Shown: positions 1 to 6,223 of the stretch, one piece after another | Numbering within the stretch: the first letter of the stretch is position 1 | How the letters are laid out: each line of letters starts with the position of its first letter | Source: an uncultured Eggerthellaceae bacterium | Lineage (GTDB): Bacteria; Actinomycetota; Coriobacteriia; Coriobacteriales; Eggerthellaceae | Direction: 5' to 3' | Length of the DNA stretch: 7,351 nucleotides | Assembly (NCBI GenBank): GCA_947632575.1 | Contig: CANRPV010000069.1 | Span: 1 to 7,351 of the forward strand | Made by a program: the position numbers and the translations under genes | The notes under the pieces: generated by a model | Database searches by the model: none | Seen by the model: only the letters and a program-made list of their open reading frames with translations | What the model was told of the DNA's origin: nothing

Positions 1-9
1 GAGTAATCC

Positions 10-843
10 ATGCTCAACGATCTCTATCAATCACTGGATCCGGTGGCTTTCTCTCTCGGGCCGTTTTCCGTTCGCTGGTACGGTATCGCCTATGTGCTCG
101 GGTTTTTATCGTTTGTACTCATCGTGACTTTGGTGGGCAGGCGCTGGAAGCTTCAAGTGGATAGCGACAATCTGCTGGTGGTTCTCGTCTGTGCCATTCT
201 CGGTCTTATTATCGGCGCTCGTTTGGGTTACGTGATCTTTTACGGGGCGAGCTATTACTTCGCCCATCCCCTTGAAATACTTATGTTTAATCAGGGGGGA
301 ATGAGTTTTCATGGTGGTTTGATCGGTGTGCTCGCAGGTGGAGCAATCGCTGCCGCCGTCACCCATATACCATTTTTGACTTTGGCGGATCTTGGCGCCA
401 TCGCAGCGCCGATCGGTCTTTTCTTCGGCCGTTGTGCGAATTTCATCAACGGGGAATTGTGGGGAGCGCCCACCGACGCGCCCTGGGGAGTGGTCTTCGG
501 TGGTCTCGCGGGGAATTTTCCTCGTCATCCAAGCCAACTCTACGAGGCGTTCCTTGAGGGACTGATCATCTTTATCGTGCTGTTCGCTCTCTCCCGGAAG
601 TTACCGCCTCGTCCGCGGGGTACGTTTTTCGGCACCTTCCTCATTCTCTATGGAGTGTTTCGTTTTCTGATCGAGTTCGTGCGAGAGCCCGATGTGCAAC
701 TCGGGTATCTCTGGGGTGGGTGGCTGACCATGGGCCAAGTGCTTTCCGCTCCTCTGATCATCATCGGAATAGGGATTTTGATCTGGTCCCAAAAGGCTCA
801 GCTTCCTCAGGAAGGAGTCCGTTCCCTCAGAAAAGACGCTTGA
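10..843 (+). CDS. lgt: Prolipoprotein diacylglyceryl transferase
   Basis: Lgt is an inner-membrane enzyme that transfers diacylglycerol from phosphatidylglycerol to the lipobox cysteine of prolipoproteins, the first step of lipoprotein maturation. The 277-residue product is close to the usual family length and has about seven hydrophobic segments. Signature pieces are all present: SFHGGLIG with H101; the Lgt signature GRCANFINGELWG with R141, N144 and E149; HPSQLYEA around residue 176; and a late helix carrying Y214, R218 and E222, which match the E. coli Y235/R239/E243 set. Only nine bases precede the ATG, so the promoter and most of the ribosome-binding site lie outside the window. A TAA at 4-6 could end an upstream gene, but this cannot be shown. 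Its stop overlaps a candidate promoter for rpmE. Function is secure from the motifs. Confidence 0.96.
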   Translation: MLNDLYQSLDPVAFSLGPFSVRWYGIAYVLGFLSFVLIVTLVGRRWKLQVDSDNLLVVLVCAILGLIIGARLGYVIFYGASYYFAHPLEILMFNQGGMSFHGGLIGVLAGGAIAAAVTHIPFLTLADLGAIAAPIGLFFGRCANFINGELWGAPTDAPWGVVFGGLAGNFPRHPSQLYEAFLEGLIIFIVLFALSRKLPPRPRGTFFGTFLILYGVFRFLIEFVREPDVQLGYLWGGWLTMGQVLSAPLIIIGIGILIWSQKAQLPQEGVRSLRKDA

Positions 844-867
844 AAGCCCACAAAGCTGTGATACCAT
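840..867 (+). promoter_or_regulatory. Candidate promoter for rpmE
   Basis: TTGAAA (840-845) overlaps the lgt stop codon. After a 16-bp spacer comes TACCAT (862-867), preceded by TG one base upstream (859-860), giving an extended -10. Transcription would begin near 874 and leave a leader of about 75 nt before rpmE. It is called from consensus matching only. Confidence 0.4.
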
Positions 868-909
868 TGTCAGGCTTGGGCTCATATCCCAACATTGCGT
901 GGTCCTTTT

Positions 910-928
910 CCTTGGTCGGAAACCAAGG
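910..928 (+). promoter_or_regulatory. Leader hairpin just upstream of the rpmE RBS
   Basis: CCTTGGT (910-916) pairs perfectly with ACCAAGG (922-928) around a five-base loop. It ends eight bases before the GAGGAG ribosome-binding site (937-942). No T-run follows, so it is not a terminator for lgt. Autoregulatory leader structures upstream of L31 genes are known in several phyla, including, as I recall, a class described in Coriobacteria. This hairpin may be part of one, but I cannot match it to the published consensus from memory. Confidence 0.35.
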
Positions 929-948
929 GCGAATTTGAGGAGTTACCT

Positions 949-1431
949 ATGAAAAAAGGCATTCATCCGGAGTATATGGATTGCACCGTCCGCTGCAGCT
1001 GCGGCAACACCTTCACTACACGGTCAACCAAGCCAGAACTCAAAATCGATATCTGCAATTCCTGCCATCCGTTCTTCACCGGTCAGCAAAAGCTGATTGA
1101 CACCGGTGGTCGTGTCCAGCGCTTCGCCGATCGTTTCGGTTCGGCGACGGCTCAGGTTGCCGAGCGCGAGGCCGCCAAGAAGGCTGCTCGTGCCGCTCAG
1201 GTGGCAGAGCGCGAGGCCGCGAAGAAGGCCGAGCGTGAAGCTAAGGCCGCCGCTAAGGCAGAGCGCGCCGCCGCTTTTGCCGCTAAGGCAGATAAGGCAG
1301 CGAAGGCAGCGGAGGAAGAAACCGCCATTCCTGAGGCCAGTGTTTCTGGCAAGGTAGAGGGCGACGAAGACGTTCAAGCTGCTCAGGAGTACGAGAAGGG
1401 CGCCGAGGCCACTGAGGAGGCCAACGAGTAG
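949..1431 (+). CDS. rpmE: 50S ribosomal protein L31 with long Ala/Lys/Glu-rich C-terminal tail
   Basis: Residues 1-64 are a complete zinc-binding (C+) bacterial L31: MKKGIHPEY at the start, C16 and C18 with the C36-x2-C39 pair as zinc ligands, then HPFFTGQQKLIDTGGRVQRF. L31 sits at the subunit interface of the 50S central protuberance. The chosen ATG has GAGGAG six bases upstream; an in-frame ATG at 895 would add 18 residues foreign to the family. The protein is 160 residues, roughly twice the usual 65-85. The extra ~95 residues are low-complexity: two near-identical 15-residue units starting AQVAEREAAKKA (residues 68-97), a looser third unit, then an acidic end. The tail is probably helical, basic first and acidic last. 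Whether it stays on the mature protein is unknown. An intrinsic terminator follows. Confidence 0.93.
   Translation: MKKGIHPEYMDCTVRCSCGNTFTTRSTKPELKIDICNSCHPFFTGQQKLIDTGGRVQRFADRFGSATAQVAEREAAKKAARAAQVAEREAAKKAEREAKAAAKAERAAAFAAKADKAAKAAEEETAIPEASVSGKVEGDEDVQAAQEYEKGAEATEEANE
1150..1230 (+). repeat. 45-bp tandem repeat inside the rpmE tail
   Basis: Bases 1150-1185 and 1195-1230 match at 32 of 36 positions by eye, with a 45-bp offset. Each encodes AQVAEREAAKKA. The differences are mostly at third codon positions (for example GTT/GTG and GCC/GCG), so the protein unit has been kept while the DNA drifted. Confidence 0.85.
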
Positions 1432-1443
1432 GCCACCGAGTAG
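1408..1443 (+). repeat. Three 12-bp repeats spanning the rpmE stop codon
   Basis: Three consecutive 12-mers are GCCACTGAGGAG (1408-1419), GCCAACGAGTAG (1420-1431) and GCCACCGAGTAG (1432-1443). The annotated stop is the last codon of the second unit, and the third unit supplies a second in-frame TAG. A GAG-to-TAG change within the repeat would explain the present C-terminus. Confidence 0.85.
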
Positions 1444-1469
1444 GCGCCATAACCTCTTTGAGAGATTTG

Positions 1470-1505
1470 AAAGCGGCTTCCTTTTTTGGGAGCCGCTTTA
1501 CTTTT
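1470..1505 (+). terminator. Rho-independent terminator after rpmE
   Basis: AAAGCGGCT (1470-1478) pairs perfectly with AGCCGCTTT (1491-1499). The stem extends inward by a T-G wobble and two C-G pairs around a TTTTTT loop (1482-1487), giving about 12 pairs. The T-rich stretch TTTACTTTT follows. It separates rpmE from glnA. Confidence 0.9.
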
Positions 1506-1530
1506 GCAATAAGGCAGTAACATGGATGTT

Positions 1531-1536
1531 TATAAT
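1531..1536 (+). promoter_or_regulatory. glnA promoter -10 box (TATAAT), no good -35
   Basis: A perfect TATAAT lies 29 bases before the chosen glnA ATG, predicting a start near 1543 and a ~22-nt leader. The nearest -35-like element, TTGCAA (1504-1509), is 21 bp away, which is too far. A promoter lacking a -35 suits activator control. GTAAC at 1517-1521 resembles half of the actinobacterial GlnR box (GTnAC), with GCAAT exactly 11 bp upstream at 1506-1510 as a weak partner. The box assignment is speculative; the -10 is strong. Confidence 0.6.
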
Positions 1537-1564
1537 GAGCGAGAGACAAAAGTCAGGAGTACTC

Positions 1565-2908
1565 ATGGTAAATAATCCGGAGCAAGATTTCGTTCTCAAG
1601 ACTATTAAGAGCCGCGACGTTCATTTCGTTCGTTTTTGGTTTACCGACGTTTTGGGCAACATGAAATCATTCGCCGTTATACCTTCCGAATTGGAAAATG
1701 CTTTTCTCGCGGGCATGGGCTTTGACGGAAGCTGCATCGAGGGCTTTTCGCTCAATCAAGAGACCGATATGCTGGCGTTTCCCGATGCATCCACCTTCCA
1801 AGTGCTTCCGTGGCGTCCTGAGTCCAACGCGGTTGCGCGCATGTTTTGCAACATCATGACGCCGGATGGGGATCCTTTCGAGGGCGATCCACGCTATGTG
1901 CTTGGAAGGATCGTGCGCAAGGCAAGCGATATGGGCTATGTCTTCAATGTGGGCCCAGAGCTGGAATACTTCTACTTCAAAAGCCCCGAGGGCACCGAGG
2001 TGCTCGACCAGGGCGGCTATTTTGATCTGACTTCACTCGATTACGCGAGCGATCTGCGTCGAGATACGGTACTCACTTTGGAGAAGATGGGCATTCCCGT
2101 GGAGTACTCCTTCCATGAGCGCGGGCCTTCGCAGCATGAGATCGATCTGCGTTACACCGATGCGCTGTCTATGGCCGACGCGGTGATGACCTACAAGATG
2201 GTCGTCAAGGAGATCGCCCTGAAAAACGGCGTATACGCCTCCTTCATGCCCAAGCCTATGGCCGAGGCACCGGGCAACGGCATGCACGTACACCAAAGTC
2301 TCTTCGATCATGAGGGCAAAAACGCGTTTTACGATCCGAATGATCCGTTGGGCTATAACCTTTCCGATTTGGCGAAGCACTACATCGCGGGCATTCTCAA
2401 ATATGCCCCGGAGTTTTGCGTGGTGACCAACCAGTACGTGAACTCCTATAAGCGTATGGTCTGCGGTCAAGAGGCGCCCACCTATCTGTGCTGGGCGCGC
2501 AACAATCTCTCCACCTTGGTGCGGGTGCCTAACTATCGTCCTCACGATGAGGCCTCATGCCGGATCGAGCTGCGCTCGCCGGATCCTGCCGCTAACCCCT
2601 ATCTCGCCTTTGCGGTCATGCTCGCCGCGGGACTTAAGGGCATCGAAGAGGGATTGGAACTGCAACCGCCGACGGAGGATCAAAATCTCTCCCGCTTGTC
2701 GCGTCAAGAGCTGCGTTCGCAAGGCATTCAGACGCTGCCTGAAAGTCTCGGGGAGGCTGTGGAGCTCTTCGCTGCAAGTCAGCTTATGCGTGAGACTCTT
2801 GGCGATCACCTTCATACTTACCTGGTCAACAACAAGCGGGATGAATGGAACGCTTATCAATCCGTCGTGACTCCCTGGGAGTTGGAACGATCATTGGCGG
2901 TGCTGTAA
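1565..2908 (+). CDS. glnA: Type I glutamine synthetase
   Basis: This cytosolic enzyme makes glutamine from glutamate, ammonia and ATP. The 447-residue length fits the shorter GSI class. I chose ATG 1565 because AGGAG (1555-1559) lies five bases upstream; the earlier ATGs at 1526 and 1535 precede or overlap the -10 box. Visible elements are the N-terminal beta-grasp ending in FDGSCIEGF (53-61), GPELEYFYF with metal-binding glutamates, QHEIDLRYTDA, MPKPMAEAPGNGMHVHQSL, VNSYKRMVCGQEAP, and IELRSPDPAANPYLAF with the catalytic-domain arginine and glutamate. Oddities: the adenylylation Tyr of the beta class is Ser376; the Arg used for glutamine feedback in Bacillus GS aligns with Leu63; the Arg of the usual NRS motif is Leu315; and the Asn of NGSGMH is Pro236. 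It is followed immediately by a GlnR-like regulator. The family call is secure; exact regulation and full activity are uncertain. Confidence 0.93.
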   Translation: MVNNPEQDFVLKTIKSRDVHFVRFWFTDVLGNMKSFAVIPSELENAFLAGMGFDGSCIEGFSLNQETDMLAFPDASTFQVLPWRPESNAVARMFCNIMTPDGDPFEGDPRYVLGRIVRKASDMGYVFNVGPELEYFYFKSPEGTEVLDQGGYFDLTSLDYASDLRRDTVLTLEKMGIPVEYSFHERGPSQHEIDLRYTDALSMADAVMTYKMVVKEIALKNGVYASFMPKPMAEAPGNGMHVHQSLFDHEGKNAFYDPNDPLGYNLSDLAKHYIAGILKYAPEFCVVTNQYVNSYKRMVCGQEAPTYLCWARNNLSTLVRVPNYRPHDEASCRIELRSPDPAANPYLAFAVMLAAGLKGIEEGLELQPPTEDQNLSRLSRQELRSQGIQTLPESLGEAVELFAASQLMRETLGDHLHTYLVNNKRDEWNAYQSVVTPWELERSLAVL

Positions 2909-2910
2909 GC

Positions 2911-3585
2911 ATGCAGCGGAAGGTCGTCATATTTATCGCGGATAGTCTCGATAACGCTCATAAGTTTCAGCAGGTGCTCACCGGCTTCGATGTGGATGTG
3001 GTAGCGGGCTCGTCGATGCAGTTCAAAAAGCTCCTCAGCCAAAATCCCAATCATGATTTGGTCATATATGAGGTCCGGGATGATGCGCTGGGTACGATAT
3101 CGAAGGTGGAGAGCCAGCTTGCGGAGAATGGGTCAGCGGCTATGTTGCTGATCGTCAGCGAAAAGGCGCTTGCGGAGTTTCGGCTGCCCATGCAGATCCG
3201 CTCCGATTTCGTCGTCACGGGGGCATCGGCCGAAGAATGCTCCGCTCGTATTCGCCAGCTCCTTTGGCCCGGTAGCGAAGGGACGCCCGGAGATTACATC
3301 ATCGTGGATAACATGACGATCAACCTGGCTACCTACCAGGTCAAGGTCAACAACGAACCTCTCGATTTGACTTATCTAGAGTATGCGCTGCTTTCCTTCT
3401 TGGTGACTCATCCAGGGCGTACCTATTCCCGAGACGCGCTTTTGCGGCGCGTTTGGGGATTTGACTATTATGGTGGTTCGCGCACGGTCGATGTCCATGT
3501 GAGGCGGATCCGTGCGAAGCTAGGACCCGTGTTGGCCCAACGCCTTGAGACGGTTAGAGGCGTCGGCTATCTCTGGAGTGCCTAA
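2911..3585 (+). CDS. GlnR-like orphan response regulator (OmpR-type winged helix)
   Basis: The 224-residue protein has an N-terminal receiver-like domain (about 1-120) and a C-terminal winged-helix DNA-binding domain (about 130-224). The DNA-binding half, from DLTYLEYALLSFL through VWGFDYYGGSRTVDVHVRRI to VRGVGYLW, closely resembles actinobacterial GlnR, the nitrogen regulator that controls glnA. The receiver is degenerate: the phospho-accepting Asp position is Glu54 (in DLVIYEVRDD), and the conserved Lys near VVTGAS is missing. GlnR receivers also work without phosphorylation. The ATG is three bases after the glnA stop, with only a weak GGCGGTG upstream, so translation is probably coupled to glnA. 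An upstream in-frame ATG at 2845 lies inside glnA and adds unrelated residues. No partner kinase gene is in the window. Regulation of the neighbouring glnA is an inference from similarity plus position. Confidence 0.85.
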   Translation: MQRKVVIFIADSLDNAHKFQQVLTGFDVDVVAGSSMQFKKLLSQNPNHDLVIYEVRDDALGTISKVESQLAENGSAAMLLIVSEKALAEFRLPMQIRSDFVVTGASAEECSARIRQLLWPGSEGTPGDYIIVDNMTINLATYQVKVNNEPLDLTYLEYALLSFLVTHPGRTYSRDALLRRVWGFDYYGGSRTVDVHVRRIRAKLGPVLAQRLETVRGVGYLWSA

Positions 3586-3660
3586 AGCCGTTTTACCACA
3601 GGCAGTCGCACTCTGGTCTTTGTCCTACGTTGGGTTCCAAGGAAGTGAGAGAGGCTTTCC

Positions 3661-5214
3661 ATGGCTAGAAAAGTCGCCGTGATCGACGGCAATTCTTTGA
3701 TGCATCGTGCCTATCATGCGGTTCCGCCTACCATGAACGCTCCTGATGGCACCCCCACAAACGCCGTGTTCGGTTTTCTCTCGATGATTCTGAAATTCAT
3801 CGACATGGCCAAGCCCGATGTGCTCGTCTGCGCCTTCGATGCCGGCAAACCGGCATTTCGGATGGAGGCGCTGGCCCAATACAAAGCTCAACGACCTCCC
3901 ATGGATGATGAACTGCGAGTTCAGTTTCCCATCATCGAGGAGCTGCTTTCAGCCATGGATGTGCCGGTTGTCAAGGTGCCCGGTTGGGAGGGTGATGACA
4001 TACTTGGCACCGTCGCCGCGCGCGATGAGGCGCTGGGGTATGAGACTCTGCTTGTTACCGGGGATAAAGACGCCTATCAGTTGGCTACCGAAAACACTCA
4101 CATCGTGACCACCAAGCGGGGGATCACCGATGTGGCCATTTATGGGCCCGCCGAGGTCCTCGAGCGCTACGGCGTGAGCCCTGAGCAATTCCCAGACTTT
4201 TTGGGCCTGATGGGAGATTCCTCGGACAACATTCCCGGCGTGCCCGGTATCGGCGCGAAGACCGCGGCGAAACTGCTGCAAGATTTCGGTTCGATGGAAG
4301 GCATTTACGAGCACCTGCAGGATCTTAAGGGCAAGCAGCTCCAGAACCTCCAAGACAACAAGGAGATGGCTTATCTGAGCCGCGATATCGCCACGATCAT
4401 GCGCGATCTCGACTTCTCTTTAGACGTGGAAGCTTTAAGCTTTCCCGACTTCGATGCTCAGACCGTTCAGGGCGCTTTTGAGAAATACCGCCTGAACAGT
4501 CATTTGACCCGGGTGCTTAAACTCATAGGAGCCAAGCACGAGCCTAAGGCGGCTCCTCTGACCTGGGAGCCTCTGTGTAAAGGAGCGCAGGCGATTGAGC
4601 TAGTGAAAAACGCTCTCGATGGAGGAGAGGCCATCGGCATCGCCTTTATCGATCCTGAGCAGATCTCCCTCTTTGATCAGGACGTCACTGCCGCCTTCTC
4701 CACATCGGCAGGCGTCGCGCTTTTCAAGGGGGATACGGCGCTCGACCAGCTTACCCAGGTGGTTTCGCAGGGAAAGTTCGCGGCGCTCGACATCAAACGC
4801 CTGCTGCAGAGGATATATCCCAACGACACTTCGCTTCCTTCCTCATTAAGCGACCAAGAGGTGCTCGCTTGCCAGGGTTTTGATCTTAGCTTGGCGGGCT
4901 ATGTGTTGGACTCCTCCCAATCCGGATACACCTTAGCCTCGCTTATGGAGGCCTATGGTGGGGGCGCTCTGCCCGAAAGTGAGCGGGAAGAGGAATGCGC
5001 TGCTATCTACGCCAGTGCTTGCCGTCACCTTCAAGAGCCGCTGATTCGGGCTTTGAAGGAGGATGGAAGCTATGACATCTACGAGAAGATCGATAGACCC
5101 CTCATCGGCGTGCTTGCTTTGATGGAACGCACCGGAGCGGCGCTCGATTGCGACCGTTTGGGGGAGTTAGGCCAGACCACCGAGTATGAGCTCGACTCGC
5201 CACATCCTTTTTGA
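3661..5214 (+). CDS. polA: DNA polymerase I, 5' nuclease part (frameshifted polA, N-terminal fragment)
   Basis: This fragment carries the 5'-3' flap nuclease that removes RNA primers and the inactive proofreading domain. Nuclease residues are intact: D9 in VIDGNS, D60 in FDAGKPAFR, E110/D112/D113 in EGDDILGT, D135 and D137 in TGDKDAYQL, and D186/D189 in GDSSDN, followed by the helix-hairpin-helix IPGVPGIGAKTA. Residues ~300-480 match the 3'-5' exonuclease fold but lack the DTET-type acidic motif, so no proofreading is expected. Family similarity runs through RTGAALDCDRLGEL into the base of the thumb. Near residue 510 the frame is lost and translation ends at 517 after a short foreign tail. 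The start has GAGG six bases upstream. The polymerase domain continues in another frame at 5186. As read, the product would be a free nuclease protein, if stable. Confidence 0.9.
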   Translation: MARKVAVIDGNSLMHRAYHAVPPTMNAPDGTPTNAVFGFLSMILKFIDMAKPDVLVCAFDAGKPAFRMEALAQYKAQRPPMDDELRVQFPIIEELLSAMDVPVVKVPGWEGDDILGTVAARDEALGYETLLVTGDKDAYQLATENTHIVTTKRGITDVAIYGPAEVLERYGVSPEQFPDFLGLMGDSSDNIPGVPGIGAKTAAKLLQDFGSMEGIYEHLQDLKGKQLQNLQDNKEMAYLSRDIATIMRDLDFSLDVEALSFPDFDAQTVQGAFEKYRLNSHLTRVLKLIGAKHEPKAAPLTWEPLCKGAQAIELVKNALDGGEAIGIAFIDPEQISLFDQDVTAAFSTSAGVALFKGDTALDQLTQVVSQGKFAALDIKRLLQRIYPNDTSLPSSLSDQEVLACQGFDLSLAGYVLDSSQSGYTLASLMEAYGGGALPESEREEECAAIYASACRHLQEPLIRALKEDGSYDIYEKIDRPLIGVLALMERTGAALDCDRLGELGQTTEYELDSPHPF

Positions 5215-6223
5215 GGTGCTGGGATTGCCGCCCATTAAGAAGAACCATCGCGGCTTTTCTACTGACGCCAGCGTGCTCAAAGAACTCTCCAAGACCCATG
5301 AGCTTCCAGCTTTGGTGCTACATTACCGGGAGCTCGCCAAGATCAAATCTACCTATATCGATGCCCTGCCGCCGCTTCGCAAAGGGGATCAGCGAATTCA
5401 TACCCAGTTTAATGAGACGGTTACCACCACCGGGCGACTCTCATCATCCGATCCGAACCTGCAAAACATTCCGGTTCGTACCGATTTCGGCCGACAAATT
5501 CGCCAGTGCTTTGTGCCTCTCGCACCAGGTGAGCTATTCCTTTCGGCGGACTATTCCCAAATCGAACTTCGGGTACTCGCTCACCTTTCGGGGGATGAAC
5601 ATCTCATCGACGCCTTTTGCTCGGGCGTGGATTTCCACGCGGCAACGGCCGCCCGTGTCTTCGGCCTGCCCGTTGAGGAGGTCACGCCAGAGCTTCGCCG
5701 TCGTGCAAAAGCGGTTAATTTCGGCATCGTCTATGGTCAGCAAGCCTATGGCCTGTCTCAGAGCTTAGAGATTTCCTTTGCTGAGGCTCGCGAGATGATC
5801 GAGCGTTATTTCGAGGCTTACCCCGTGGTGCGCGCCTATCTTGACCAAACGGTGGCCGCGGCGGCCGACAAAGGCTATGCGGAGACCATGTTTGGTCGTA
5901 AACGCCATATTCCGGAACTTAAATCTCCCAACGCCTCGCAGCGAGGTTTTGGGGAGCGAACCGCCATGAATCATCCCATGCAAGGAACCGCTGCCGATAT
6001 CATCAAGCTTGCTATGATCGAGGTGGAAAGACGCCTCGAAGAGCAGGATTTTGGTGCGGCGCTCATGCTCCAAGTTCATGATGAGCTGGACTTTTCGGTG
6101 AAGCAGGAGAAGGTAGAAGAGCTTGCCGCCATGGTGAAAGAGGTCATGGAGTCGGTCGTTGAGCTTCAGGTGCCGCTCATCGTGGATGTCTCTTGGGGCG
6201 ACACGTGGGCCGATGCCCATTAG
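5186..6223 (+). CDS. polA: DNA polymerase I, polymerase part (frameshifted polA, C-terminal fragment)
   Basis: This holds a nearly complete family A polymerase domain (Klenow-like, without the start of the thumb). Recognisable parts are ILFEVLGLPP (residues 7-16), TTGRLSSSDPNLQNIPVR (81-98), motif A SADYSQIELR with catalytic D122, motif B RRRAKAVNFGIVYG with R172, K175 and F179, and motif C QVHDE with D299. It ends normally in WADAH. The ATG at 5186 is simply the first in this frame and is not the native start. GGGGGAG lies about 20 bases upstream, too far for a good ribosome-binding site, though the 29-base overlap with the first fragment could allow weak re-initiation. About 20 residues expected between the halves are absent. 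F179 at the Phe/Tyr selector position predicts discrimination against dideoxynucleotides. Confidence 0.88.
   Translation: MSSTRHILFEVLGLPPIKKNHRGFSTDASVLKELSKTHELPALVLHYRELAKIKSTYIDALPPLRKGDQRIHTQFNETVTTTGRLSSSDPNLQNIPVRTDFGRQIRQCFVPLAPGELFLSADYSQIELRVLAHLSGDEHLIDAFCSGVDFHAATAARVFGLPVEEVTPELRRRAKAVNFGIVYGQQAYGLSQSLEISFAEAREMIERYFEAYPVVRAYLDQTVAAAADKGYAETMFGRKRHIPELKSPNASQRGFGERTAMNHPMQGTAADIIKLAMIEVERRLEEQDFGAALMLQVHDELDFSVKQEKVEELAAMVKEVMESVVELQVPLIVDVSWGDTWADAH
5189..5200 (+). other. Deletion/frameshift junction within polA
   Basis: Similarity to Pol I leaves one frame and re-enters the next frame (+1 in position) around here. From the Asp codon at 5146 to the Glu codon of ILFE at 5213-5215 there are 70 nt, against 135 nt in E. 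coli polA as I recall its sequence. The shortfall of about 65 nt equals 2 modulo 3, exactly the frame change seen. The lost part would be the first thumb helix, up to the FNLxS region. The CTCG unit repeated at 5191-5199 could be a scar of recombination between short repeats. Confidence 0.7.

Noticed and set aside
867..895. Alternative rpmE promoter TTGTCA (867) with CAACAT (890)
   Set aside because: The -10 matches only three of six bases. The TTGAAA/extended TACCAT pair is better.
1526..1564. Earlier starts for glnA (ATG 1526 or 1535)
   Set aside because: They precede or overlap the TATAAT box, lack a ribosome-binding site, and add residues not seen in the family. ATG 1565 has AGGAG five bases upstream.
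2033..2545. 170-codon reading frame on the minus strand inside glnA
   Set aside because: It is a complement shadow of the glnA coding sequence, His/Val-rich, with no recognisable domain and no supporting RBS. The same applies to the minus-strand frames at 106-537, 3949-4353 and 5765-6244.
2845..2910. Upstream start for the GlnR-like regulator at ATG 2845
   Set aside because: It lies within glnA and adds 22 residues unrelated to receiver domains. ATG 2911 places beta-1 (KVVIFIADS) at the N-terminus as expected.
3586..3660. Promoter for polA in the 75-bp gap
   Set aside because: TTTACC (3592) and TACGTT (3626) are 28 bp apart, far from a workable spacing, and no other pair is convincing. polA may be read through from glnA.
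5201..5214. Programmed ribosomal frameshift in polA at the T5 run (5208-5212)
   Set aside because: A frameshift would not restore the ~20 missing residues, and there is no classic slippery heptamer or downstream structure. A deletion fits better.
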